NCBI GenBank assembly: GCA_905221605.1
Contig: CAJNDS010000968.1
Coordinates: 207,501 to 271,500 of the forward strand
DNA length: 64,000 nucleotides
Reading direction: 5' to 3'
Source: Symbiodinium natans
Lineage: Eukaryota > Sar > Dinophyceae > Suessiales > Symbiodiniaceae
Shown piece after piece: positions 52,491 to 61,211 of this stretch; within the stretch, counting starts at the first letter, position 1, and the number at the start of each line of letters is the position of its first letter. Position numbers and translations under genes: made by a program. The notes under the pieces are model-generated. The model saw nothing but the letters and a program-made list of their open reading frames with translations. It was not told the origin of the DNA and did not search any database.

Positions 52491-52825
52491 CTCTCAGGGC
52501 ACTCTCCGGACCGAAACACTTCCGCTGCGTTTTCAATGTTGAGGGCTTCGGTTTGGGGGTTTAGGAGGCCGGAGTTCGGGGGTTGTAGGGATACAGGGGT
52601 TCAGGGTACGTACCCTGAACCCTGAACCCTCTTGTCGGGTTCAGGGGTGTGTTTTCGGGCTTGAGGATCGTGGCTGGGGTGTTGAGCTTAGTCTCAACTG
52701 GGCCCTGAGTGCAGGACATTTAGGATTCGCGCAGTCTGTCGGGTTTAGGGTTTAGATTCTGAAGTAGTACGGTACAGGATGCCATAGGACCCTCCCCCCC
52801 CCCCTCCAAGAAAAAGAACTCAAAC

Positions 52826-52877
52826 GAAATGCTTTGGATCCTCCGCGATGAAGAAGTAGGTTGCACACTCCATGTGC
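52826..52877 (-). CDS. Exon, 17 codons, unknown
   Basis: ATCGTAAG|G to CATTTC|GTTTGA, reading HMECATYFFIAEDPKHF. The aromatic/acidic pattern looks like part of a folded domain. Confidence 0.5.
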
Positions 52878-52924
52878 CTTACGATACTCCAAGGAGGCAA
52901 CCATCAGGGAGGATTTATTCGACT

Positions 52925-53041
52925 CTGAACCCTAAACCCTAAACCCTAAACCCCAAACCCCTAACCCCTAAACCCTAAACCCTAAACCCTAAACCCTAAA
53001 CCCTAAACCCTAAACCCTAAACCCTAAACCCTAAACCCTAA
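52925..53041. repeat. CCCTAAA array, about 15 units
   Basis: Near-exact; two CCCCTAA units in the middle. Confidence 0.93.
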
Positions 53042-53059
53042 GGAAGGCCTGAATGCTAC

Positions 53060-53095
53060 CTTCGAGCATGGGCTGCCAGTCACATACTTGAGAGG
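53060..53095 (-). CDS. Exon candidate, 12 codons
   Basis: CTGTGAG|CCT to TCGAAG|GTAGCA, reading PLKYVTGSPCSK; acceptor is AG|C. Confidence 0.4.
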
Positions 53096-53165
53096 CTCAC
53101 AGGGCACCCTTGTAAGGGACCTTAAGGGTTCTTTAGGGGTGATGCAGGGGCTACCTAGGTATATG

Positions 53166-53212
53166 GTGCATAAATAAATAAATAAATAAATATATATATA
53201 TATATATATATG
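53166..53212. repeat. (AAAT)n (TA)n microsatellite
   Basis: Same composition as the blocks at 34.0 and 44.4 kb. Confidence 0.92.
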
Positions 53213-53523
53213 GGGTTATATAGGGCAATGAGATTGAGGGTCCCTTCTAGGGGTCCCTCCTTATACCCCTTAAGAGACGTTCTTTGACGTCTGTATTCGT
53301 GATTTCCAGTAGGAATTTGCAGCATGTTCCTTTGCTCAGCAGCTTCCGACCGATGACTCACAGGACCTCCTGTCACCGAAGCCCCGAAAACCTCGCATTG
53401 GGGTTTAGGGCTTGGGGTGTTGGGTCTAGTGTTTCGGGTTACACAAGATCTCGTCACCCTAAGGATGCAAGGCCTACGGCCTTCGATTTTCACGGGGTTC
53501 GCGGTCCGAGGTCGAGTTCGTCA

Positions 53524-53621
53524 CCCTAAACCCTAAACCCTAAACCCTAAACCCTAAACCCTAAACCCTAAACCCTAACCCCGAAACCCGAACCCTAAAC
53601 CCTAAACCCTAAACCCTAAAC
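53524..53621. repeat. CCCTAAA array, about 13 units
   Basis: Runs up to the donor of the exon at 53622; on minus the intron therefore begins GTTTAGGGTTTAGGG. Confidence 0.94.
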
Positions 53622-53681
53622 CTGAAGCCAGGCCGCCGAAAATCACCATTCTCCATCTGGACTTGGACCTGCACGGTCTGC
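53622..53681 (-). CDS. Exon with telomere-repeat donor
   Basis: CGCCCCAG|G, then QTVQVQVQMENGDFRRPGF and donor TTCAG|GTTTAGGG. The donor G|GT is formed by the exon's last AG and the first unit of a 13-unit array. Alternative acceptor GTGCAG|GTC is in the same frame. Confidence 0.6.
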
Positions 53682-54018
53682 CTGGGGCGGCCGCATGCAA
53701 GGTCGGTTCTCTATCTAGGGTTTAGGGTTTATAGGGTTTTGGGCAACCTATTCTGGCACTATGGGCCTCCACACCCAGGGTTTAGGGTTTAGGGTTTAGG
53801 GTTTAGGGTTTAGGGTTTAGGGACGGCCCCGAAACCCCACACCCTAAACCCCAAAGCCCTCAACTCTGAGGCCCTGAATCCTAAAAAAACCCAAGCGCCT
53901 AAACCCTAAGCCCCAAAAACCCTGAACCCTAAACCCCAAGCCCCCACCGTAAACCCTAAAACCCTAAACCCTAAAGCCCCTAAAAAGTAACACGCCGACC
54001 AAAACTCGGAGGTCGAAC

Positions 54019-54081
54019 CTCATTTAGGGACCCGCGCCTTCGGTACCGGCCACGGTGCACTCCCTCCAAGAGGTCCATTGC
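54019..54081 (-). CDS. Exon, 21 codons, basic
   Basis: AAGTGCAG|GCA to AATGAG|GTTCGA, phase 0. Begins AMDLLEGVHRGRYRRRGSLN. Fits in phase with the exon at 54201. Confidence 0.6.
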
Positions 54082-54200
54082 CTGCACTTCCAGGCATAGG
54101 GTTTAGGGTTTAGGGTTTGGGGTTTAGGGTTTAGGGCTTAGGGCTTAGGGTTTAGGGATCGGGACCTTGAAGAGGGGTTAAGGATGTTGGCTTGGGCAGC

Positions 54201-54230
54201 CTGGAGCGTGTCATCGTCGATCATGTAGAC
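54201..54230 (-). CDS. Exon, VYMIDDDTLQ
   Basis: CCGGCGCAG|GTC, ten codons, GC donor CTCCAG|GCTGCC. Open for six more codons (AAQANI) if the donor is later. Confidence 0.52.
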
Positions 54231-54283
54231 CTGCGCCGGGGTTGTTCGGGCTTCAGGGGCTGACCCTGAACTATAAATTAGGG

Positions 54284-54408
54284 TACAAGGAGGGGCCCCC
54301 TTACTATGCTAGCTGTAGTTAAGGGGCTTATAACCTAATTTAGGATCCTTATAACCCAATTTAGGGATCTTACAACTCTGCTTATAACTAGGGGGGCCCC
54401 TCGTTGTA
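54284..54408. mobile_element. Inverted-repeat element H
   Basis: TACAAGGAGGGGCCCCCTTA and AGGGGGGCCCCTCGTTGTA are inverted ends. The middle has three CTTATAAC-AATTTAGGATC direct repeats. Confidence 0.75.
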
Positions 54409-54414
54409 TGTACA

Positions 54415-54510
54415 TGGTCCCTTAGGCTAGGCCCCCAAAGGGGGACCCCTTATATACCCCTTACAAACCCTATAAAAACCGAGGGCCCATACGTCAGAAC
54501 CCTGTAAAGG
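54415..54510. mobile_element. MITE family D, copy 4
   Basis: TGGTCCCTTAGGCTAGGCCC and GGGCCCATACGTCAGAACCC. Starts seven bases after element H. Confidence 0.6.
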
Positions 54511-54576
54511 GTTTAGGGTTTAGGGTTTAGGGTTTAGGGTTTAGGGTTTAGGGTTTAGGGTTTAGGGTTTAGGGAT
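54507..54576. repeat. TTTAGGG array, about 9 units
   Basis: Exact array fused to the end of MITE D copy 4. Confidence 0.92.
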
Positions 54577-54660
54577 CTTCCCTTAGAAGGTCCAAAGCCC
54601 CCCTTTAGGCTGTCGAGTCGAGAGAGTTCGGCATGCATAGGTCTGGAGAAGTCCGCGACT

Positions 54661-54793
54661 AGGGTTTAGGGTTTAGGGGTTTAGGGGTTTAGGGGTTTAG
54701 GGCTTTAGGGCTTTAGGGGTTTAGGGGTTTAGGGGTTTAGGGGTTTAGGGGTTTAGGGGTTTAGGGGTTTAGGGTTCAGGGTTTAGGGTTCTG
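54661..54793. repeat. (TTTAGGGG)n array, about 14 copies
   Basis: Octamer with one extra G plus two CTTTAGGG units; resembles a Chlamydomonas-type telomere unit but is clearly local. Confidence 0.92.
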
Positions 54794-54819
54794 GAAGCTC
54801 AACCATTGCCTCGCCTCAC

Positions 54820-54844
54820 CTTTGACGCGAGTGCCGTTGCCAGC
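54820..54844 (-). CDS. Micro-exon with strong splice sites
   Basis: Pyrimidine tract TTTACTCCTCGTGGCGCAG|GCT and donor AAAG|GTGAGG around eight codons (AGNGTRVK). Excellent signals, little coding evidence. Confidence 0.38.
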
Positions 54845-55490
54845 CTGCGCCACGAGGAGTAAACACGAACCCTAGACCATCAACCTTACACCCCATAAGC
54901 CCTATAACTCTATGAAACTTCTAAACCCAAAGCCATAAAGCCCCTAAACCCTAAACACCCAAAGCCTCACTCCACTAAGTGCGATCCCCCCAAAACTCCT
55001 TACTACTTTGTGGCATCTTGGGGAGACCCCTTTGTAGGGAATGGCCAAAAAAAGAAACCTTGCATATGGCATGGCCTATTAGCCCCCAGACCCTCTAAGC
55101 CCCAAAATCAGAGTTTTGAAGCTCGGGCTTAAGCCTGTTTCAGGTATAGCGTTTCAGGTTAGGGTTTTGCAGTTTTGGGGTTCAGGGCAGGTTTGTTCTG
55201 TTCAACATCAGGACCATTTGGACAGAGGGGACAGACCAACAGAAGGTACCCATGACCCCTATAAACTCTTAACCCTATATAGACCCTATTTCCTGAACCG
55301 AAAGCTCCTATACCTAGACCGTCTTCCCTGACACCATTCCCTGAACCCGAACCGTTTAGCCTAAACAACTCTGATCCCTAAACCCTAAACCTTAAACCCT
55401 AAAAAAACCCTAAACCCTAAACCCTAAATCCCTAAACCCTAAACCCTATAAACCCTAAACCCAACTCCCAAGAACGGCGGGTCCCTGCAC

Positions 55491-55547
55491 CTCGTCCAGG
55501 AGTTGGGGGGCTCCGGAGCTGTTTGTGGCTGCATTGGGCGGGCGTAC
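55491..55547 (-). CDS. Exon, 19 codons
   Basis: ACACCCGAG|GTA to GACGAG|GTGCAG, phase 0, reading VRPPNAATNSSGAPQLLDE. Linker-like. Confidence 0.6.
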
Positions 55548-55633
55548 CTCGGGTGTCAAGCTCAGGTCAGGGTGTGTTTTAGAGGTTCGGGGGCTTGGGG
55601 TTCAGGGTTCAGGGTCCAGGGTTAGGGTTTAGG

Positions 55634-55721
55634 TTGGGATGTTCGCCCTTGTACTAACAGTCCTTAATTGGGATTATAGTGACTTAGTGGGGGGGGGGGG
55701 GTATAAGGGGGAACATCCCAA
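55634..55721. mobile_element. MITE family B, copy 4
   Basis: TTGGGATGTTCGCCCTTGTA and GTATAAGGGGGAACATCCCAA; the right inner arm is replaced by poly-G. Confidence 0.85.
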
Positions 55722-55938
55722 GGTTAAGGGGTTTGGGGTTCAGGGTTTGGTTGAAGCTTCAGGCCATTCAGGCTCTATGCGAGCTTCCCCTATAGCGACC
55801 CAAACATAGTGGCGGGAGTGCAAGTCCTGGACTTGTGGCTTAAAGTGTGGAATATCGGTTTATGGGTTCCGGGCTTATGGGCTTCAGGGTTTCGGGTCTC
55901 TGGAGTTTGGAGTAGGGCTTCAGGGACGACGCCTATAC

Positions 55939-55976
55939 CGCGGTTGCCCAGTTCCAGTTCACACTCGCAACCCTCC
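55939..55976 (-). CDS. Exon candidate, 12 codons
   Basis: GTTATAG|GG to ACCGCG|GTATAG, reading RVASVNWNWATA. Confidence 0.4.
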
Positions 55977-56323
55977 CTATAACAGCCAGATAGGTTGAAC
56001 CTTGCACCGTCAATCCCCTTTTATTGGGTCTAAACTCTAAACATGGAGATTCACCACACTTCTGGGTTTCACGGATTATGTCTTTTGTAGTACAGGAGCC
56101 CACAACCTTCAACCCTACACCCTACTCACCTGACTGTAGGTCTGGGGTTCTTCATTGACAGATGGGCTTTTCATCCTTGGAAAGATCTTCCGCTTGAACC
56201 CCAGATGGAAAAAAGTCCAAAGAGCCTACTGCGTTAAGGCCCTAAACCCTACACCCTAAACCCTAAACCCTGAACCCTGAACCCTGAACCCTAAACCCTA
56301 AACCCTAAACCCTAAAACCTCAC

Positions 56324-56396
56324 GTCTCAACAAGATCAAGGCCGCGACCACCATTGGGAAGCGCTCCAGTGTCTGGCCATCGGCGACATAGGCCGC
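56324..56396 (-). CDS. Exon, 24 codons, hydrophobic
   Basis: AGCATGGAG|GCG to GAGAC|GTGAGG. Begins AAYVADGQTLERFPMVVAAL and continues ILLR; in-frame ME precede it, so this could also be a first exon starting MEAAYVADG. Possible amphipathic or membrane-facing helix. Confidence 0.6.
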
Positions 56397-56756
56397 CTCC
56401 ATGCTTGGAGTAAGCCCTGAACCCTAAACCCTAAACCCTAAACCCTAAACCCTGTAAGTTTTAGGGATGTTTAGATTGTTCAGGGTTTAGGCTATGGGGG
56501 CTTAGGGAAACTGCTTCGAACCTCCCACGAGCTTCATCAGGTCAGAGGTTGCACATTGCTGGTTGCCTTGTTACTTCAAGGCTAGGGGGAACACCCATAG
56601 ACTGCTCTTTGCTTAAAGAATAACAAATGATAATCCCTATAGTACCCTTATAAGGAATAATATTTATTCCCCACCCTCGGTGTGGGGTTGTTAGATTTTA
56701 AACTCAACTCTTCTCCTCGCCCGGTCTACTCCTCGCTCATCCCTGGAGTGCACAAC

Positions 56757-56985
56757 CCAAAGTGTCCCTGGAGTGCCCAACTCTAGAGTGTCCCTGGAGT
56801 GCCCAACCCCAGAGTCTCTCTGGAGTGCCCAACCCCACAGAGTCTCCCTGGAGTGCCCAACCCCCAGAGTTTGCCTGGAGTGCCCAACCCCAGCGTTCCT
56901 GCAGTGCCCAACACCAAAGTCCCAGAGTCTCCCCGGGGTGCCCAGCCCCGTGTCCCTGGAGTGCCCAAGCCCAGAGTCTCTCTAC
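56757..56985. repeat. 26-bp minisatellite, about 9 copies
   Basis: Unit close to GTCCCTGGAGTGCCCAACCC plus CAGA, diverging from copy to copy (one has an extra CAAAGTCCCAGA). All frames stay open, producing long artefactual proteins on both strands. Confidence 0.93.
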
Positions 56986-57015
56986 CAAGAGCGGGTGGGG
57001 ATGTTCGAAGTCAAA

Positions 57016-57056
57016 CAATTTTTGGGGGGCTCTTAAGCAAGCAGTGGTAGAGTCAT
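57016..57056. mobile_element. Introner-like element I, one end
   Basis: TTTTTGGGGGGCTCTTAAGC then AAGCAGTGGTAGAG is the right-hand terminus of family I; the partner end may have been lost next to the minisatellite. Confidence 0.45.
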
Positions 57057-57079
57057 GGCAATTTAAACCACGGAACTGA

Positions 57080-57322
57080 AAGCTTGTCTGCGTCTGGTTT
57101 CTTGGGTCCTTTCTTTGTGACCTGAACTGTGTGGTGTTGGGGCCAAACTCCGTCACTTGGTGGTTGCTGGCTGTCAACAAGCCTGACCCATACCAGCCCC
57201 ACGAGGGGCCAGGCGGGCCAAGCACAAGCAGCTACCGGTACATCCACAATGTCGTCATCGAGCATGTTGTATCGCACAAGAGCTTCAGCCGGCGGAGGTT
57301 CTTCGCTGACTCATGGGACTAG
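57080..57322 (+). CDS. Possible plus-strand terminal exon
   Basis: Open from 57080 to TAG at 57320-57322. Contains VTWWLLAVNKPDPYQPHEGP and SYRYIHNVVIEHVVSHKSFS, which look protein-like. The acceptor is not AG|G and two minus frames are also open. It would be the only convincing plus-strand exon. Confidence 0.33.
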   Translation, partial: KLVCVWFLGSFLCDLNCVVLGPNSVTWWLLAVNKPDPYQPHEGPGGPSTSSYRYIHNVVIEHVVSHKSFSRRRFFADSWD

Positions 57323-57506
57323 AGATGATGACCCAAATCATGCGACAAAAAACCCAGCTTAAGAGCTGGCTAGGCCGTGCGTTGAAGCAACTCGGCCCAA
57401 CCAGGTTTCTGCCGCTCGAAAAGAGTATATGCAATGAAGTTGTCAAGTCCAGGAAGCGGTGATCATGAACTAACTCGCTCCTTGTTGCAGCCAAGACCCA
57501 GATGTC

Positions 57507-57584
57507 CTAGCTAAGTTTTCTTAGCGCCCGCACACGTGTGCGGATGGTCTTTGCCAGTCCTTCCCAGTGCACTTGAGGGGATCC
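57507..57584 (-). CDS. Terminal exon candidate, 25 codons
   Basis: CTTCAAAAG|GGA then GSPQVHWEGLAKTIRTRVRA, LRKLS and TAG. Could end the GGCT-like gene, but it shows no GGCT signature. Confidence 0.45.
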   Translation of the reverse strand, partial: GSPQVHWEGLAKTIRTRVRALRKLS

Positions 57585-57806
57585 CTTTTGAAGTGAATGC
57601 TTGCATTTTAGGGCATGGGAAAAGGCTTTCGGGCTTAGGTGTCACGACTCGCCACAAGCACCCACAGCCCCGCAGCCCCTAAAGCCTATATGCCCCAAAA
57701 ACCTGAACCTGAAGCCCCAAAACCTGTCACCCCCTAAACCCTAAGCCAACATCAGCCTTCTAAACTCAGCTAATTAAACCCCCTAAGCCGCCTAAAGCCC
57801 CACAAC

Positions 57807-57879
57807 CTTCAGTAGCAGACAGAAAAGCAGAGGTGAGTCGGTGGAGGCCTTCGTGTTGGACTCCGCAACGCCCAAATAC
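57807..57879 (-). CDS. GGCT-like gene, exon 2
   Basis: CCGTTCAG|G, 24 codons beginning YLGVAESNTKASTDSPLLFC, donor CTGAAG|GTTGTG. In gamma-glutamylcyclotransferases (AIG2/GGCT fold) the segment after the YGTL motif is ...garyLGxAxTxxxxPLv, which matches. The split Arg codon (CG + G) joins it to exon 1. Later exons, including the region of the catalytic Glu, were not found. Confidence 0.7.
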
Positions 57880-58146
57880 CTGAACGGTTTTTGGTTTATA
57901 GGGTTTAGGGTACCCTACCTTGGTACTCCAGCAACCAAGAAAGATACCCCTTGTAGGTTTCAGGCACTCTTGTAAACGGAGCCCGAAGACCACAAAGGGC
58001 AAAAGGGCACCCACTGGTGCCGAGACTTAGGCTCTGAGGACTCTTTGAGCTTGTAATTGTAGGCAAGAGCACGTCGCCTGAGGGCAAAACTCAAGAAGCC
58101 GGTCAAAGCCCTACACCCTGAGGCCTCAGCCCGAAACACTGCAAAC

Positions 58147-58211
58147 CGTGATCCTGCCAGCCTGGAGTAGTTCGCAAAACCGCGCTTCAAGGTTCCGTAG
58201 ACGAAGAGCGC
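58147..58211 (-). CDS. GGCT-like gene, exon 1 seen
   Basis: CTGACCGAG|GCG, 21 codons: ALFVYGTLKRGFANYSRLAG and S, then CACG|GTTTGC. FVYGTLKRGF-N is the substrate-binding signature of gamma-glutamylcyclotransferase-like proteins, which release 5-oxoproline from gamma-glutamyl peptides or amines (family knowledge). The in-frame LTE upstream suggests the true start lies in another exon above 58211. Intron to exon 2: 267 bp. Confidence 0.8.
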
Positions 58212-58448
58212 CTCGGTCAGACGTTTAGGTCCTAGCGTTTGAGGCTTGAGGGGCTTGGGGGCTTGAGGGCCTTGAGGGGTTGACAAGTCTTAAGAGGTGT
58301 AGGGTTGCGGGATTGAGGGTTTTTAGGCGATAACCCTAGAATTCTAAACCCCTAGGCCCAGAACCCATACCCTGCCGAGGATGGGCCCTCTCTTCCTTTC
58401 CTTCCTGTGACCCTCCAGAGGGAGTCGCCCCCAGGAGCGTGCTCCAGC

Positions 58449-58459
58449 ATCTCTCTCTC

Positions 58460-58502
<43 letters not shown>
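58449..58502. repeat. (CT)n microsatellite
   Basis: About 25 CT units with one GCTC break, followed by (CCCT)n. Confidence 0.95.
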
Positions 58503-58505
<3 letters not shown>

Positions 58506-58782
58506 ACTTACTCACCCTCCCTCCCTCCCTCCCTCCTGCAGTCCTGAGCTTGAGTTTAGGGTTCGGCGTTTATATGGGAAGAAGGCCGGTCTCATCAAGT
58601 TGCAACTTGGGCTCTTCGACTCACGGCTTAGGTTCTCATGAGACCTTCCTGCCCTTTATTCCCGAGTTACGTGAGAACAAACAACCCCTACATAGTTGAA
58701 GGTACGAAGTGAAGTGAAGGGTGAAGGTGCTGAGCAACAAGGAAGGCTCCAAACATCAAAAGGGCTTTCGGTCTTAGGAGAC

Positions 58783-58855
58783 CCGAAGCTGTCGCCAAGT
58801 GGCGATGTCAGTGTTCATGGCCGATTCGACACACATGATGTCAAGAAGGTGCCAC
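58783..58855 (-). CDS. Exon, 24 codons, unknown
   Basis: T-rich acceptor (GGGTTGGTTTGCAG|G) and CTTCGG|GTCTCC. Begins WHLLDIMCVESAMNTDIATW and continues RQLR. Region free of telomere-like repeat. Confidence 0.55.
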
Positions 58856-58974
58856 CTGCAAACCAACCCGATTGCTTCTGTAGATGGCTATAGGGCCCAA
58901 GGTCATTTGGGGGGTTCCAAATACTTATTTGATCGATATTCTTGTTCCGATGAGCGACAAAAAAACACCCCTTG

Positions 58975-59125
58975 CGCCCGCCCATGCGCGCACTTGCGCA
59001 CTTCTTGCGCGCACGAGTTTTTGCATAACATCTTAAGATGGCTTTGTATTTGTATAGATACAGTAAATATGCCCCCTGTGCGCACTTGCGCCCGCGCTTG
59101 CGCGTTCTTGCGCGTGCACCATGCT
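58975..59125. repeat. Cluster of GCGCAAG/CTTGCGC words
   Basis: TTGCGC occurs about nine times in two blocks (58972-59020 and 59080-59118) separated by AT-rich sequence. Spacing is irregular, so not a simple tandem repeat. Confidence 0.75.
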
Positions 59126-59651
59126 TGGAAGGCTTTTTCAAGAGTGGTCTTATGAATAAATCGCCTCTGTAGTACTACGTCAAGAGCAGGGGGTTTAGAA
59201 CAACAATCTTATAGGCTTTCGGCAGTGGTTCGGGCGTGTTTCAGAAACGTAGCGAGATGGAGGCTCCAATTCTCAAGCCGTCCCCAAACAAGCTAGGAGC
59301 TACAAGAACTACCCTTTAGAACCCTAAACCCTAAGCCCTAAGCCCTAAGCCCTAAACCCTAAACCCTAAACCCTAAACCTCACAGGAGAAGCAAAAGGGC
59401 ACTATTCGGTGTCCGAGGCTGTGTCCAAACAAAGCTCTTGAACTCCGAGAGCCCTCCAACCCCCAAGTCTCCCCGAACCCACGAAACCCTGAAGGAGGGT
59501 TTAGGGTTTAGGGTTTAGGGCTTAGGGTTTAGGGTTTGGGGTTTGGGGTTAGGGTTTCGGGTGGTGGGTTTCGAGCTCAAGGTTCAACACCCCTTCCCTG
59601 CGCCTGCGGTTCTGGCTAAAGGTCGGGTGCTTGCGGGGAAAAATGCCTCAC

Positions 59652-59714
59652 GCGGCCCGCCAGACTTGCAATGTAGCCCGCTTGAGCCCAAAAGCCGTTT
59701 TGGATAAGCTGGGT
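59652..59714 (-). CDS. Exon, 21 codons
   Basis: CCCCGACAG|ACC to GGCCGC|GTGAGG, phase 0. Begins TQLIQNGFWAQAGYIASLAG. Acceptor is AG|A. A plus-strand frame is also open. Confidence 0.48.
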
Positions 59715-60152
59715 CTGTCGGGGTTAGGGTTTAGGCTGCACAGTCTACGGTTTGGGGCTGACAGGGTCTATGATAGGGCTCAGCTTCGGCGTCAGCAGAA
59801 GTAAACCTAGGTAAGTCTCAACCCTAAACCCCAAGATTTTGTTCGCTGACTTCCCGATCCCAAACCCCTAACCCCTAACCCCTAAACCCTAAACCCTAAA
59901 TCCTATGAGACTGTGGAACAAGGGGAACTATACTAAGCAGCCCTAGAGGATCCTCTTGAAGTTCAAGCCCCTTCTTCTTCCTCAACCTTAGAGTTCAGGG
60001 TTTCGGCATTACGCTCAGTTTGCCATTGTGTCCGGTGTGCGGTTTAGGGTTTAGGGTTTAGAGGTGAGGGGTTTGGTGTCTAGGTTCCACTCAGGTTTAG
60101 CAATTTAGGGTTTCGTGGGGGCATATGATACCCCGCCCCCCGCACCCAGCAC

Positions 60153-60313
60153 CAATGCTACTGCACGATTTCGGCTCCTTCTGTTTCCTTGGCAGGGCCT
60201 GCAGGAACGGCCAGGCGCTCCTCTGCAGCATGTCAAGCATGTGCCGCGCCAAGTGCGGCTGTCCTCCCACCTCCGCGCACAGGAGAGCGGCAGTGTCCGA
60301 AAGCGCACGAGAC
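60153..60313 (-). CDS. Exon, 53 codons, helical
   Basis: GGGGTGAG|G then SRALSDTAALLCAEVGGQPH, LARHMLDMLQRSAWPFLQAL and PRKQKEPKSCSSI; donor ATTG|GTGCTG. The Ala/Leu helical pattern resembles a repeat-helix (ARM/ankyrin-like) segment, without a diagnostic motif. The frame stays open beyond the donor. Confidence 0.55.
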
Positions 60314-60750
60314 CTCACCCCGAACGCCTAAACCTCTGAAACCCTGATCCCAAAAACTTTTACATAGAAACCAGCCCTAAACCCTATACCCTAAAAAACC
60401 CTCTATCCCAAACCCTAAGCCCGAAACGCTAAACCGGTTGGAGAAGTCGGGAGTCCACTCGGGTTCAAGTGCCTTGGGACTTGCTGTTGCTGGTTTCCCC
60501 TGCGGTTTTCTCTTTTTTTGTGGGGTGGCTTTACAGCGTTTGCAGGGTTGCTAGGGATTATGCGCTTTGAAGGGTTTGTATAGGGGTTTGGTTTACTTAG
60601 CGGCTTAAGTTGAGGGGTTGCCGCCGACTGCCTTCCTCCTGGCGCTGGAAGAGCACAGGACGGAGTAGGGACCCATCCCCCTGAACCCTAAACCCTGAAC
60701 CCTGAACCCTAAACCCTAAACCCTAAACCCTAAACCCTAAGCCCTAAACC

Positions 60751-60870
60751 CTAAACCCTAAAGAGCTGGCACCACCAGTTTTCGAAGGCAGCAGGGCTGA
60801 CGCCATACCTTCTTAACGGGAGATTGGGGTGTTGGAGTGAGGGCCAGACTGACAGAGAATCCGATTGCCC
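60751..60870 (-). CDS. PPR gene, last exon
   Basis: TTTCAAG|GGG, begins GQSDSLSVWPSLQHPNLPLR and ends ENWWCQLFRV. The last codons and the TAG stop (60751-60753) are themselves telomere-like repeat (CTCTTTAGGGTTTAG). Phase 0 fits the previous exon. Confidence 0.55.
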   Translation of the reverse strand, partial: GQSDSLSVWPSLQHPNLPLRRYGVSPAAFENWWCQLFRV

Positions 60871-60924
60871 CTTGAAAGGGCAGACAGAGCTGAAGCCCAC
60901 TCCAAGTTCGAGGATTAAGCTTAC

Positions 60925-61065
60925 TTGTCCAGTATCCTTGGGAAACTGAAGGTTAAACCTTTCGGATTCTCCCAAAAAGGTTAAGGCTTACCTACTCTAC
61001 TTCTAAGTAGGATTTTAAGGGGAATAAAATCCCCCAAAAAGGCTGAAGGTTGCCTACTCTACTAC
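60925..61065. mobile_element. Introner-like element J, copy 2
   Basis: TGTCCAGTATCCTTGGGAAA at the left and GGTTAAGGCTTACCTACTCT then a second GGTTGCCTACTCTACTAC; lies within the last intron of the PPR gene. Confidence 0.6.
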
Positions 61066-61104
61066 ATCCCTCTTGCCTGACTTCTTTTTGGCCGACAGGC
61101 GGAC

Positions 61105-61211
61105 AGATCGCTCACAAGCAGTGATGGCCGCGCTGAACGCAATCTCACTGCCTCCAAGCCGGGCTACTAGCGCGTCGGCAAGCAGCTGCGTTGCCATCTT
61201 CCACCGACCAC
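61105..61211 (-). CDS. PPR gene, exon 7
   Basis: Acceptor CCCTAAACCAG|GT; 35 codons, including GRWKMATQLLADALVARLGG and IAFSAAITACERS; GT donor. One full PPR unit; WKMA-LL and AFSAAI-ACE are its two helices. Confidence 0.85.

Noticed and set aside
56737-57225. A 162-residue minus frame with WALQG repeats
   Set aside because: Mostly the 26-bp minisatellite; composition and lack of splice context argue against a gene.
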